Below, piece after piece: positions 1 to 9,002 of a DNA stretch of 64,000 nucleotides; the stretch's first letter is position 1; each line of letters begins with the position of its first letter. Made by a program: the position numbers and the translations under genes. Source of the stretch: Pseudomonadales bacterium. GTDB taxonomy: Bacteria > Pseudomonadota > Gammaproteobacteria > Pseudomonadales > DT-91. The notes under the pieces were generated by a model that worked only from the letters and a program-made list of their open reading frames with translations, had not been told where the DNA came from and did no database searches. Location of the stretch: the NCBI GenBank assembly GCA_013215055.1, contig JABSRQ010000007.1, positions 434,001 through 498,000 of the forward strand. The letters are read 5' to 3'.

Positions 1-1
1 G

Positions 2-2767
2 GATGCCACTATTGATATTGCCAGCGCCGATTTAAATGATAAAACCTTGCTACAAAAAAATATTGTTGTATTTGAGCAGGAAAACCCTGAACAAGAACTG
101 AATGCTGAAGACGTTTGGCTGAGCTTTCAAGACTGGCGTCAACATGCAGCCAGCGATCATCAAGCCAATATCTGGCGACCTTTAGATCAATACCCCCAAA
201 AAACCTACGCTGTCACAACCCTTTGGGTAGGCCTGCATATAGAAAACACCGGTACCGAAGAGGCTGCTCTGATCTTTGAAAATACCGAGGTCACGATTAA
301 CGATGCCAGCGTCTTTATCTTTACATCCGGGCAGCTGAATACACAGGCAAACTTTGGTAAAAAATACCGCTTTAGTGAACGCTTAATAGAGCATCGGTAT
401 TTTCGCTTGCCACTTTCTGTTCCTGCCGGTGAAGGTGTGGATCTATTGCTACGGTTTCGTATCAGAGGCATGAATCATATTGCTATTGGCGCCAGTTCTT
501 TACGGTCGCAGCAAAGTTATGTTTTGGGTATGGCCACAGCTGAACGAATAATTTGGATGTATTTTGGTATGATGCTTCTGATTGTGATTATGAGCGCAGT
601 GACCGCTTATGGTACGGAAGATATCAGCTTTGCCTATTTTTCGGCTTTTGTTTTGAGTGTCATTTTTTTACATTTTGTTCGAGAGGGTTATGCTTTACGT
701 TATTTCTGGCCGGATTGGCCCTGGATGCGTTACACCGGCATAGCCTTTGCTGCGACGTCTATGTTTGTCTCACAACTGTTATTTACCAGAAATTTCCTGG
801 ATTTAAAAAGTAATCACCCCAGGGTGAATATTTATATTCTTTGTACCTGTTTAATCATCCTCGGTTTATTGTTTATTAGCCTTTTTGTTCCGGTGGCTTA
901 TGTGTATTTACTGGTGATTAGCATGGCTTTTATTTGGTTGCCTGCCCTGTGTTGTCTTTTATATTGCTGCATTGGTTTATGGTATAGCGGCAATGAGATG
1001 GCCAGGGCTTATACCATTGCCTGGTCGGTATATCTTGCGTCGTTAATGATCAATTTTCTGACCTCGTTTTTCCCCACCTATGGTTTTAGCCTGGGAGAAT
1101 GGCCTTCCAATATTGCGCTGTTTATTTTATCGATATTCTTATTTTTAGTCTTGATTAAACGTCTGCGGGACAATCAGTTGGAACATGAGAAGGCTTTGGC
1201 TGAAAGTGCGGCTAAATCGGATTTTTTGGCGAAGATGTCACATGAGATTCGCACGCCTATGAATGGGGTTTTAGGCATGGCCGAACTGCTGCAAGATACC
1301 AAATTAGATGAAACCCAATCCTATTATGCGAGAGTGATTTTTAACTCTGGGCGCACCTTGTTAAATGTGATTAATGAGATTCTGGATTATTCAAAAATCG
1401 CCGCCGGTAAAGTGGAGCTGGAAGACATAGAGTTTGATATTTTCCATATGGGCCAGGAATGTATCAGCTTGTTTACCGTGCAGGCCAGAGAGAAAAAACT
1501 GGAGCTGATCTGCCGTATAGACCCCGCATTGCCGCGAATATTCAAGGGTGATGAAGGGCGTATCCGCCAGGTGATTATTAATTTATTGGGTAATGCATTT
1601 AAGTTTACCGATTCCGGTGAGGTGATGCTGAATATAGAACCTGTGGGTGAATCGATTCGTTTTCAGATTCAAGACAGCGGTATCGGTATCACCGCCGAAC
1701 AACAGGAAAAGTTGTTTCAGGATTTCACCCAGGCCGATGTCTCTACCTCGAGAAAATATGGCGGTACGGGCTTAGGCTTAACGATCAGTAAGCAATTGGT
1801 TGAGCTGATGCACGGCGAGATAGGCATTGACAGTGAATATGGCATTGGTACTACTTTCTGGTTTAACCTGCCATTACAGCGGGCCGTCAAGCAGGCGATG
1901 CCCGCCTTTGATGATAGTCAGCTAAAAGGCTTAAAACTGTTATTGGTGGATGATAATGAAAGTTATAGACGGGTGGCCAGTGAATTACTACGTTTATTAG
2001 GCATAGAAATCAGCTGTGCTGAAAATGGTAAGCAGGCCTTGGAAGTACTGGATAAAGCCGAGGCTATGCAGCAGATCTTTGATCTGATCAGTGTCGATTT
2101 GGATATGCCGGTGATGAATGGCATGGAATTGATTAAACAGCTGGCGGTGCGTGAAAAACGTTATCCCGTTGTGTTGTTGTCGGCAACTGGATTTTTACCC
2201 GCGCCAGAGGAATATAAGCAATATGGTGTATTAAGTGCGGCGCAAAAGCCGATTCTGGCCGAAGAACTGAAACAACTTTATACCCGCGTATTAGGTTATA
2301 AGGTGCAAGAAGAATCGCAGTCATCAACTTCGGAAAAAGAAAATAAGGTCGAGCAAATCACCTCATTAAATATTCTGGTGGCAGAAGACAATGAAGTGAA
2401 TTTTCAGGTGGCGGCGGCGATGTTAAGGAAAATGGGCCATAAGGTCACACATGCTGTGGATGGACTCGATGCGATAACGATCTACAAGGCCCATAATCTC
2501 AATGCCAGAGAAACGGCCTTTGACCTGATTTTTATGGATTGTGAAATGCCCAATATGGATGGTTTTGAGGCCACTCAAACCATCAGGAAGCTAGAGTCGC
2601 AACGACATTTAAGCCCCATACACATAATCGCGTTAACCGCACATAGTGATGAGCAAAGGATTAATCAATGTTATAGCGCCGGTATGAACAGCTATTTAAG
2701 TAAACCGGTGCAGATCAGTGATTTCAGAGACAAACTCGCAGGGTTAAACAAGGGGCTGGGAAAGTAG
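2..2767 (+). CDS. Hybrid sensor histidine kinase with 7TMR-DISM sensor (5' partial)
   Basis: Inner-membrane hybrid histidine kinase. The frame is open to the first bases of the window without a stop, so the true start and any signal peptide lie upstream; the TTG at 47 is only the first possible internal start. Order seen: an extracytoplasmic 7TMR-DISMED2-like beta domain, about seven hydrophobic segments (nt ~550-1160), HisKA with MSHEIRTPMNG (His codon 1241), HATPase_c with DSGIGI and GGTGLGLTIS, then two receiver domains. Receiver 1 keeps its acceptor Asp (SVDLDMPVMNG, codon 2096) and receiver 2 has FMDCEMPNMDG and a late Lys (SKP). No output domain follows, so signalling probably goes through phosphotransfer to another protein. 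It precedes a TonB receptor by 72 nt and a paralogous kinase after that. The family call is firm; the ligand is unknown. Confidence 0.93.
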   Translation, partial: DATIDIASADLNDKTLLQKNIVVFEQENPEQELNAEDVWLSFQDWRQHAASDHQANIWRPLDQYPQKTYAVTTLWVGLHIENTGTEEAALIFENTEVTINDASVFIFTSGQLNTQANFGKKYRFSERLIEHRYFRLPLSVPAGEGVDLLLRFRIRGMNHIAIGASSLRSQQSYVLGMATAERIIWMYFGMMLLIVIMSAVTAYGTEDISFAYFSAFVLSVIFLHFVREGYALRYFWPDWPWMRYTGIAFAATSMFVSQLLFTRNFLDLKSNHPRVNIYILCTCLIILGLLFISLFVPVAYVYLLVISMAFIWLPALCCLLYCCIGLWYSGNEMARAYTIAWSVYLASLMINFLTSFFPTYGFSLGEWPSNIALFILSIFLFLVLIKRLRDNQLEHEKALAESAAKSDFLAKMSHEIRTPMNGVLGMAELLQDTKLDETQSYYARVIFNSGRTLLNVINEILDYSKIAAGKVELEDIEFDIFHMGQECISLFTVQAREKKLELICRIDPALPRIFKGDEGRIRQVIINLLGNAFKFTDSGEVMLNIEPVGESIRFQIQDSGIGITAEQQEKLFQDFTQADVSTSRKYGGTGLGLTISKQLVELMHGEIGIDSEYGIGTTFWFNLPLQRAVKQAMPAFDDSQLKGLKLLLVDDNESYRRVASELLRLLGIEISCAENGKQALEVLDKAEAMQQIFDLISVDLDMPVMNGMELIKQLAVREKRYPVVLLSATGFLPAPEEYKQYGVLSAAQKPILAEELKQLYTRVLGYKVQEESQSSTSEKENKVEQITSLNILVAEDNEVNFQVAAAMLRKMGHKVTHAVDGLDAITIYKAHNLNARETAFDLIFMDCEMPNMDGFEATQTIRKLESQRHLSPIHIIALTAHSDEQRINQCYSAGMNSYLSKPVQISDFRDKLAGLNKGLGK

Positions 2768-2788
2768 ACCTGCTAGCAGTTAGATTAT

Positions 2789-2820
2789 TTTCATCTACAC
2801 TTTTACAGGTATAGATGAAA
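2789..2820 (+). repeat. Inverted repeat between kinase and TonB receptor genes
   Basis: Arms TTTCATCTA (2789-2797) and TAGATGAAA (2812-2820) form a 9-bp stem with a 14-nt loop. No T-tract follows, so it is not a clear terminator. It could be an operator or an mRNA-processing hairpin that adjusts expression between the kinase and the receptor. Confidence 0.4.
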
Positions 2821-2839
2821 TAACCTCAGAGACGCCTCC

Positions 2840-5131
2840 ATGACAAGCTCCCCGGCCAGGCAATATCATAGAGTGACATTCGCGGTAAGTTGTCTGACTC
2901 TGCTCCCTTCTTTGAGTTTGGCTGCAAGCACACAATTGGAAGAGATTGTGATCACCGCCCAGCGGGTAGAACAATCGTTACTCGCCACGCCTGTTGCCGT
3001 TACCGTCTTTGATCAGCAAACCTTACAGGATTTACGTATCACCGATGTCAGTGATATTGCCGCCCATGTGCCCAATCTTTTTATCAGCCCTACGTTGGGT
3101 GGCTCTGTGAATGCTGCGATTAATATTCGTGGTGCAGCCACCACGGTGAATAATCTCAGCCGTGATACCTCGGTAGGTATGTATCTAAACGGGGTACCTA
3201 TTGCCAAAACCTCGGCGGCGATCTTTGATATGGTTGATTTACAGCGTATCGAGGTATTACGTGGCCCGCAGGGCACCTTATACGGTAAAAATACCATAGG
3301 CGGCGCGATCAATTTAATCACCCAAAAACCTCGTGGTGAATTGGCGGCCAGAGTTCAATTAGGCGCGGGTAATTATGGCTTAAAAGAAATGCGCGTCAGT
3401 GTCGATTTACCGGCCGTAGCCTTGGGTAATACCACTTTTAATAGCAAAATAGCGATCTTTGATAGAAGCCGTGATGGCACGGTGGAGAATAGTGATGCTT
3501 CCAGCATCGATTATGATAATAAAGATCAGCAAGGTGGGCGTATCGATCTGAACTTTATGCTCAGCGATGCCTTTAGTATCGACTATGCCTACGATGATTT
3601 TTCTGCCGATCAACGCCCCACGGCGATTCAACCTGTAGATTTAATCGAGGGCGCATTACCTGATAGTTTGGCCTTTGTTGAAGAGGCGATAAAAGCCACC
3701 ACCTCAGAAGATAGGTTATCCGTATTAGCCAATGATTCAGCCCTGCTTAGCAGCGCCGATGTGTCGGGCCACTTCTTGCAAATGGCTTACCAGATAGATG
3801 ATAAAGATGAATTAGGTGGCATAGAAATAAAATCGATTACCGGACAAAGGGAATTAAGCACACGTAGCACATCCGATTTTGATGGCACGGCTTTGGATGT
3901 TTTCCGATTTATCAATAACAACGATTTTGAACAGCTGAGCCAGGAGTTTCAACTTATTGGTGAAAGTGAATCGCTAAGTTATGTGGCGGGTATTTTTTAT
4001 TATCAGGATAAATGGAATACCTTTAACCCTCGCTGGATTTTCCAGTTTGGCGCTGATGATTTTGATACCGATAACCGCGAAGGGGAAGATGAATCGCTGG
4101 CCGCGTTTGGCCAGGTGACATGGCGGCCTACCTCGCTAGAGCATAAGTTGGGGTTAACGTTGGGCTTACGCTGGACTAAAGAAACTAAAGAAGTCACCCG
4201 ACTGCGTCAGGCTGCGATGCAATACAGCATCGATGCCAGCGATAATAAGGCCTGCGTATGCTTAAGGGACGATGCCGATATGCCCATCACTATCGATGGC
4301 TCATCACCTATTAATGCGCCCGCCAATCTACTGCAGCCGTTAACTGCGGAAGATAGCTGGTCAGAGACAACGCCGGTGATTATCGCAGCTTATGAATACA
4401 GTGAAAATCAGCATCTTTATGCAAAAATTTCCACCGGCTTTAAGAGTGGCGGCTTTAATGGCGCGGCGGTGACTAATGCCAGTTTTTTACAGGCCTTTGA
4501 GCCAGAAACCTTAACCGCCTATGAGCTGGGTTTCAAAAATCGATTTTCCGATCAGCGTGTGCAAACCCAGGTCGCCACTTTTTATAATGATTATAAAAAC
4601 TTCCAGGCCAATGTGCTGGTGGACCCGGTAGGGTTGGCGGTAGAAAATGCCGGAGAGGCAGTGATGGCCGGGTTTGAATTTGAACTTAATGCATTATTAG
4701 GCCAATACTGGCAGCTGGTTTTAGCTTATGCGTATTTACACACAGAATATAAAACATATATCGATGATGGCGTGGATGTTAAAGATGAACGTGCTTTTGT
4801 TTATTCGCCCAAACATTCTTATAACGTCGGCTTTATTTATCAGCCCGATGCCGCGGCAAGCTTTAGAGTGGATTACAGCTGGCAAGATGATCAATGGATG
4901 GATGCCAAACAGCAGGTGCCGATAGCGGCCTATGGATTATTGAGTGCCCGAATTGATTTTCGTTTTAATGATGGCATCAGTGCCGATGGCCAATTTAATC
5001 TGGCCTTATGGGCAAAAAACATTGCCGATGAAGAATACCATGTGAATGGCATTAACTTCGGTTTTGCCCGTTATGCCACCTTTGGGGAACCCAGAACCTA
5101 TGGCCTGGAGCTTATGTATCATTACCGTTAG
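2840..5131 (+). CDS. TonB-dependent outer membrane receptor
   Basis: Outer-membrane receptor for energised uptake of a scarce ligand. An N-terminal signal peptide (hydrophobic stretch to about residue 29, ending LSLAAS) is followed by a TonB box-like LEEIVITAQR. The plug domain carries the motifs NIRGAATTVN, VDLQRIEVLRGPQGTLYGKN and GGAINLITQKP. A ~600-residue beta-barrel ends in YGLELMYHYR. Its 763 aa are normal for the family. The ATG at 2840 is preceded by a weak purine/C-rich site (GACGCCTCC). It sits between two hybrid kinases, with only 9 nt to the downstream one, which implies co-transcription and a shared stimulus. The barrel resembles the broad 'iron complex/unknown substrate' class of marine receptors; the substrate cannot be read from sequence. 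Confidence 0.95.
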   Translation: MTSSPARQYHRVTFAVSCLTLLPSLSLAASTQLEEIVITAQRVEQSLLATPVAVTVFDQQTLQDLRITDVSDIAAHVPNLFISPTLGGSVNAAINIRGAATTVNNLSRDTSVGMYLNGVPIAKTSAAIFDMVDLQRIEVLRGPQGTLYGKNTIGGAINLITQKPRGELAARVQLGAGNYGLKEMRVSVDLPAVALGNTTFNSKIAIFDRSRDGTVENSDASSIDYDNKDQQGGRIDLNFMLSDAFSIDYAYDDFSADQRPTAIQPVDLIEGALPDSLAFVEEAIKATTSEDRLSVLANDSALLSSADVSGHFLQMAYQIDDKDELGGIEIKSITGQRELSTRSTSDFDGTALDVFRFINNNDFEQLSQEFQLIGESESLSYVAGIFYYQDKWNTFNPRWIFQFGADDFDTDNREGEDESLAAFGQVTWRPTSLEHKLGLTLGLRWTKETKEVTRLRQAAMQYSIDASDNKACVCLRDDADMPITIDGSSPINAPANLLQPLTAEDSWSETTPVIIAAYEYSENQHLYAKISTGFKSGGFNGAAVTNASFLQAFEPETLTAYELGFKNRFSDQRVQTQVATFYNDYKNFQANVLVDPVGLAVENAGEAVMAGFEFELNALLGQYWQLVLAYAYLHTEYKTYIDDGVDVKDERAFVYSPKHSYNVGFIYQPDAAASFRVDYSWQDDQWMDAKQQVPIAAYGLLSARIDFRFNDGISADGQFNLALWAKNIADEEYHVNGINFGFARYATFGEPRTYGLELMYHYR

Positions 5132-5140
5132 GTCTGTAAT

Positions 5141-7939
5141 TTGATCAAACCTGTGTATTGTTATCGTATTTTATTTATTCTGTTAGTTATGTACTGGCCG
5201 TGTCTCACTGTTTCTGCGGCGGGCTCTAAGGATGTGGAATTACAACCGGCCGCTGCGCTATTACATATTCGACAGCAATTAAGCTATACCAACCTCAGCC
5301 CTTATATCGATGAATATATCGATGAGACCGGGCAATTAAGCATCGATGAGGTGAATTCAGTCGCCTGGCAGCCTAGCATAAAACCCGGTGATATTGCGGT
5401 GATTAACAAATCCTATGATAGGCGCATTTATTGGTTTAGATTTCGCTTAAAAAGCCACGATAGCTTAATGAGGCGTTTTATTTTGGGGCTGGTTGCGCCA
5501 CTTTTGGATGATATTGAATTTTATGCACTTGATGAAGCAGGCCAGTGGCAGATGACAAAAGCGGGTGATGCACTGCCCTATCATCAGCGTGTTATCGATA
5601 ACCGTGTTTACGCCTTCCCCATCAGTTTGCAGCCACAGGAGCAGGCAAGCTTCTATTTACGTATTCAAACCCGCAGTGTTTTACGTCTGCCCTTGATGAT
5701 CGCCGATGAATACCGTTATTTTGAATGGCAATTACGCAGCGATTTAATCACTGGCATAACTTATGGATTTTTTATCACGGTGTTACTGTTTAATATCTAT
5801 TTTTATTACAGTGTTAGAGAAAGCTCGATTATTTATTTTATCGGCTTTGTAGCGTCAATCACGGTGATTATTGCCTGTATCAACGGCCATGCTTATCAGT
5901 TCTGGCCTGAAAGTATCTATTGGCAGCAGATTGCCATTTATGTACTCAGTGTTATTTGTAATATGTTTATTTTGTTGTTTGCCCGCTCTTATTTAGAGGT
6001 GAGCCTACAGTATAAAAATCTGGATATTGTCTATAAGTTTTTACTGATATTTTCTGTGTTGATGGTATTGGGATTATTGATTCAAGGCTCTGCGTTTAAT
6101 CATAGCCTGGTGCCAGTGATGACGGTTAGCAGTATGTTGTTGATTCTGGGAAGCGCTATTTTTAGATCGATTAAAGGTTTTAAACCGGCCAATATATTTA
6201 TTGCAGCCTACTTGGTGATATTTGCCTTTTCGATAGTTAATAGCAGTATTTTTAGCCAAACGATAGAGAGTACTCGTTATGTCGATTTAAATATTCTGCC
6301 TATTGCTTTACATGTTTTTTTATTAGCTCTAGGTATCGGCTCCAAGATCAGTTTTTTACGCAAGGACAGAGAGCGTTTTGAAAAGGATCTGCTTAAGGCC
6401 CAATTAAGCAGTGATGCCAAAAATGAATTTATGGCTAAGATGTCACATGAGATTCGTACCCCGATGAATGGCGTATTGGGTATGTCAGAGTTATTAGATG
6501 ACTATATCAAGGACCCCATCGCCAAGGGTTATAACAATGTTATTCAAACTTCAGGCAAAACCCTGCTGACCATCATCAATGATATTCTGGATTATTCCAA
6601 GATCGAAGCCAATAAGATGATTCTTGAAAACGTCGCGTTTAATCTCCGTGATTTGGCTTTGCAATCGATACGCATATTTTCATTACCGGCCACCGAAAAA
6701 GAAATTGAATTGATTGTGGATATTGAACCTGACGTTGCCGAGTTATATCTCGGAGACCCCACTAGAATCAAACAAATCATGGTAAATTTATTATCGAATG
6801 CGATGAAGTTTACCGATCTGGGAGAGGTGATTTTAAAGTTAAGCCTACACGGTGAAGAGCGCCTGCTTCGTATTTCAGTTTACGACAGCGGCTTTGGTAT
6901 TGCCGATGAAAAGCTGGATAAACTTTTTGATGCGTTCCAGCAGGCCGATGCCAGCATCAGCCGCAATCACGGCGGTACGGGCTTGGGCTTAACGATATGC
7001 AAGCAGTTAACTGAGTTAATGCAAGGTAGCATCGGTGTTAGCAGCGAGTTAGAACGGGGCTCACATTTCTGGGTAGATCTACCGTTACAAGCCGATGCTG
7101 TTGATAAAGACAGTGATCAAACGATTGGGCATAGGCCGGGTAAAAGACCCAAAATTTTGTTGATTGATAACAATGCGTCTTTTTGCCAGGTGCAGAAAAA
7201 ATATGCCGACCATCAGGGCATTGATTTACATATTTCCTATAGGGGTGATCACGTGAAGGCATTATTGTCGGCTGACGAAGACTTTGATGTGATGATTATC
7301 GAGCAATATTTACATGATATAAATAGCCTGGAATTGGCTAAATGGATACAGGCCAATGTTAAGAACAAGCCCGCCTGTTATTTATTAAGCCATTTAAAAC
7401 TACCCGATGCGGCACAGTTAAAAGCCGCGGGCATTACTCAGGTGATTCAAAAACCTTTGTTAAGTGAATATTTATTTAATATCGTCATCGAAAAAAAGCA
7501 TACGGACATAAGCTTAAAACAAGAGCAGCCGTTTATGCATGATATGCAGGGTTTAAATATTCTGGTGGCCGAAGATAATAAAGTTAACCAGATGGTGATT
7601 GTGAATATGCTGAAAAAACTAGGCCATCAAACCACGCTGGCTGAAAACGGCGAACAGGCATATCAGATATTTCAGCAGCAGCAGACTCCGTTCGATTTGA
7701 TTCTAATGGATTGTGAAATGCCTATCGTCAACGGTTTTGATGCCACGCGGTTAATACGCAGCTGGGAAAAAAGTCAGGACCTTAAAAGCATCAAAATTAT
7801 CGCATTAACAGCCCATGTTTTACAGTCAACCCGCGCAGCCTGCAAGGATGCGGGTATGGATGATTTCTTAAGTAAGCCGATTAATCTTAAAAGCTTAAAA
7901 GAAAAACTGGACGGCGAATCAGTGGTAAAAACTAGCTGA
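5141..7939 (+). CDS. Hybrid sensor histidine kinase with 7TMR-DISM sensor and degenerate first receiver
   Basis: Paralogue of the kinase at the window start. It begins at a TTG 9 nt after the TonB receptor stop; this start gives a good signal peptide (to about residue 27, TVSAAG). A periplasmic 7TMR-DISMED2-like domain (residues ~40-190) is followed by seven membrane helices (~200-405) and a short coiled linker. HisKA has MSHEIRTPMNG (His436), and HATPase has DSGFGI and GGTGLGLTIC. Two receiver domains follow. The second is intact (LMDCEMPIVNG, Asp857; SKP Lys). The first lacks the phosphoacceptor: the position reads IIEQYLHD, with Glu721, and its acidic pocket reads LIDNN. It is probably a pseudo-receiver used for regulation or docking. 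There is no DNA-binding output. The ligand is likely linked to the adjacent receptor (inference). Confidence 0.93.
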   Translation: MIKPVYCYRILFILLVMYWPCLTVSAAGSKDVELQPAAALLHIRQQLSYTNLSPYIDEYIDETGQLSIDEVNSVAWQPSIKPGDIAVINKSYDRRIYWFRFRLKSHDSLMRRFILGLVAPLLDDIEFYALDEAGQWQMTKAGDALPYHQRVIDNRVYAFPISLQPQEQASFYLRIQTRSVLRLPLMIADEYRYFEWQLRSDLITGITYGFFITVLLFNIYFYYSVRESSIIYFIGFVASITVIIACINGHAYQFWPESIYWQQIAIYVLSVICNMFILLFARSYLEVSLQYKNLDIVYKFLLIFSVLMVLGLLIQGSAFNHSLVPVMTVSSMLLILGSAIFRSIKGFKPANIFIAAYLVIFAFSIVNSSIFSQTIESTRYVDLNILPIALHVFLLALGIGSKISFLRKDRERFEKDLLKAQLSSDAKNEFMAKMSHEIRTPMNGVLGMSELLDDYIKDPIAKGYNNVIQTSGKTLLTIINDILDYSKIEANKMILENVAFNLRDLALQSIRIFSLPATEKEIELIVDIEPDVAELYLGDPTRIKQIMVNLLSNAMKFTDLGEVILKLSLHGEERLLRISVYDSGFGIADEKLDKLFDAFQQADASISRNHGGTGLGLTICKQLTELMQGSIGVSSELERGSHFWVDLPLQADAVDKDSDQTIGHRPGKRPKILLIDNNASFCQVQKKYADHQGIDLHISYRGDHVKALLSADEDFDVMIIEQYLHDINSLELAKWIQANVKNKPACYLLSHLKLPDAAQLKAAGITQVIQKPLLSEYLFNIVIEKKHTDISLKQEQPFMHDMQGLNILVAEDNKVNQMVIVNMLKKLGHQTTLAENGEQAYQIFQQQQTPFDLILMDCEMPIVNGFDATRLIRSWEKSQDLKSIKIIALTAHVLQSTRAACKDAGMDDFLSKPINLKSLKEKLDGESVVKTS

Positions 7940-8498
7940 TTACAATCATTAAAATAAAAGTAATCATGCCCAATGTCGCACTGATTAAAACCGGTTGTCG
8001 GTATTTAGGCATTTGCCAAGCCATAATAAATCCGGAGATTAATAGCAGCAGTAAAGCCGCTGCAAAAATGGCGGCATAAACCTTAAATGCGACTCCACCT
8101 TTGGCCTTATGTAATTGCACAAAGACCCGATAAGCCTGAGAGTTTTCAATGGTCATACGGGCCAGCAGTGCATTATCGCTGGTCTGTAATATCACATTAC
8201 GATTGGAGCCGGTCCACTGTAGTTGAAAGTCTGCCCCGATATTTTTGACTTTGGCCTGACCTGTGGGTTGGGTAATATTTAAGGCCAAAAGTTTTTTATT
8301 GACGACGGCTAAAAGCATTTCCTGATCGGCTTGAAGTGGTGCTTCGAGCATCACGTCATAATCTTGGCTTTCGTAGCCACCCTTGATTCCCCAAGTATAA
8401 AGCGCGCCGGTAAAGAGAAACATCAACAGCACAGGGAAGATAAACCCGGCGACTAACATATGAATCGTGACTAAGTTCTTTCGCTTCAAAACAGACAT
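7932..8498 (-). CDS. PepSY-associated transmembrane protein
   Basis: Small inner-membrane protein of 188 aa. It has an N-terminal helix (residues ~10-35, with HMLVAGFIFPVLLMF), a periplasmic PepSY-like domain of about 100 residues (ESQDYDVMLEAP to about LARMTI), and two C-terminal helices (~140-162 and ~170-188) with a short cytoplasmic turn. This matches compact PepSY-TM proteins, often found near iron uptake or cytochrome genes. It is the last gene of a minus-strand group, 39 nt after the cytochrome c'-like gene, and its 3' end overlaps the upstream hybrid kinase's 3' end by 8 bp (convergent). Function could be electron transfer or ferric-ligand reduction together with the haem protein (inference). 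Confidence 0.75.
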   Translation of the reverse strand: MSVLKRKNLVTIHMLVAGFIFPVLLMFLFTGALYTWGIKGGYESQDYDVMLEAPLQADQEMLLAVVNKKLLALNITQPTGQAKVKNIGADFQLQWTGSNRNVILQTSDNALLARMTIENSQAYRVFVQLHKAKGGVAFKVYAAIFAAALLLLLISGFIMAWQMPKYRQPVLISATLGMITFILMIVIS

Positions 8499-8537
8499 GG
8501 GTATTAACTCACTGAGGGTTTGAACACGTTGGGCTTT

Positions 8538-8996
8538 TTATTTTTCAGGATGTAGCGCTTGTTGTAGCTGAAATCCCTGGCGAAATTCCTGATGGCAGGC
8601 AAGACATGTGGTTTGTAACTCGGCAAAGGCGGTGATGACTTTATAACCGTCATTTTTTGCGGCCAGTTGATTGAGGTTTTTAGCCGCCTTACGGGTATTA
8701 CTATCCAGGCTTTTGAAGGTCGGCATATTATCTGCCATATAGTGATTGATACGGGTCTTTTCAGCGATAGAAGGCCCTGGATGTTCTGCCACTTGTAAGG
8801 CGTTGTTTTCAACTAAGGCCCAGTCTTCAATAGCGATGGCGGCACTGATATTCTGCATATTAAGACTAAGCTGCTGCATGATGATTTTTAGGGTGTTGTC
8901 ATCCGCAGCGGGCTTATTTTCAGCGTGGGAATGGATGCAGAGACTTAAAAAAAGCAGTGCACAAAACATATTTTTGAGCATTAAATGTTTTTCCAT
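8538..8996 (-). CDS. Cytochrome c'-like periplasmic haem protein
   Basis: Exported protein of 152 aa: a signal peptide (hydrophobic FCALLFLSLCIHSHA, cleavage near residue 25), a helical body, and one C-terminal haem-c motif CLACH at about residues 131-135, followed by QEFRQGF. A single CxxCH near the C-terminus of a four-helix-type protein of this size is the cytochrome c' pattern (PF01322). The start is either the ATG at 8996 or the ATG at 8981; both keep the signal peptide. It lies 6 nt after the glycoside-hydrolase-like gene and before the PepSY membrane protein on the same strand, suggesting a small periplasmic redox pair. Family fairly sure; the partner is inferred. Confidence 0.75.
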   Translation of the reverse strand: MEKHLMLKNMFCALLFLSLCIHSHAENKPAADDNTLKIIMQQLSLNMQNISAAIAIEDWALVENNALQVAEHPGPSIAEKTRINHYMADNMPTFKSLDSNTRKAAKNLNQLAAKNDGYKVITAFAELQTTCLACHQEFRQGFQLQQALHPEK

Positions 8997-9002
8997 GTCA
9001 GT

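Noticed and set aside
8504-8812. Minus-strand frame of about 102 codons over the cytochrome c'-like gene
   Set aside because: Another frame over a gene with a clear signal peptide and CxxCH.
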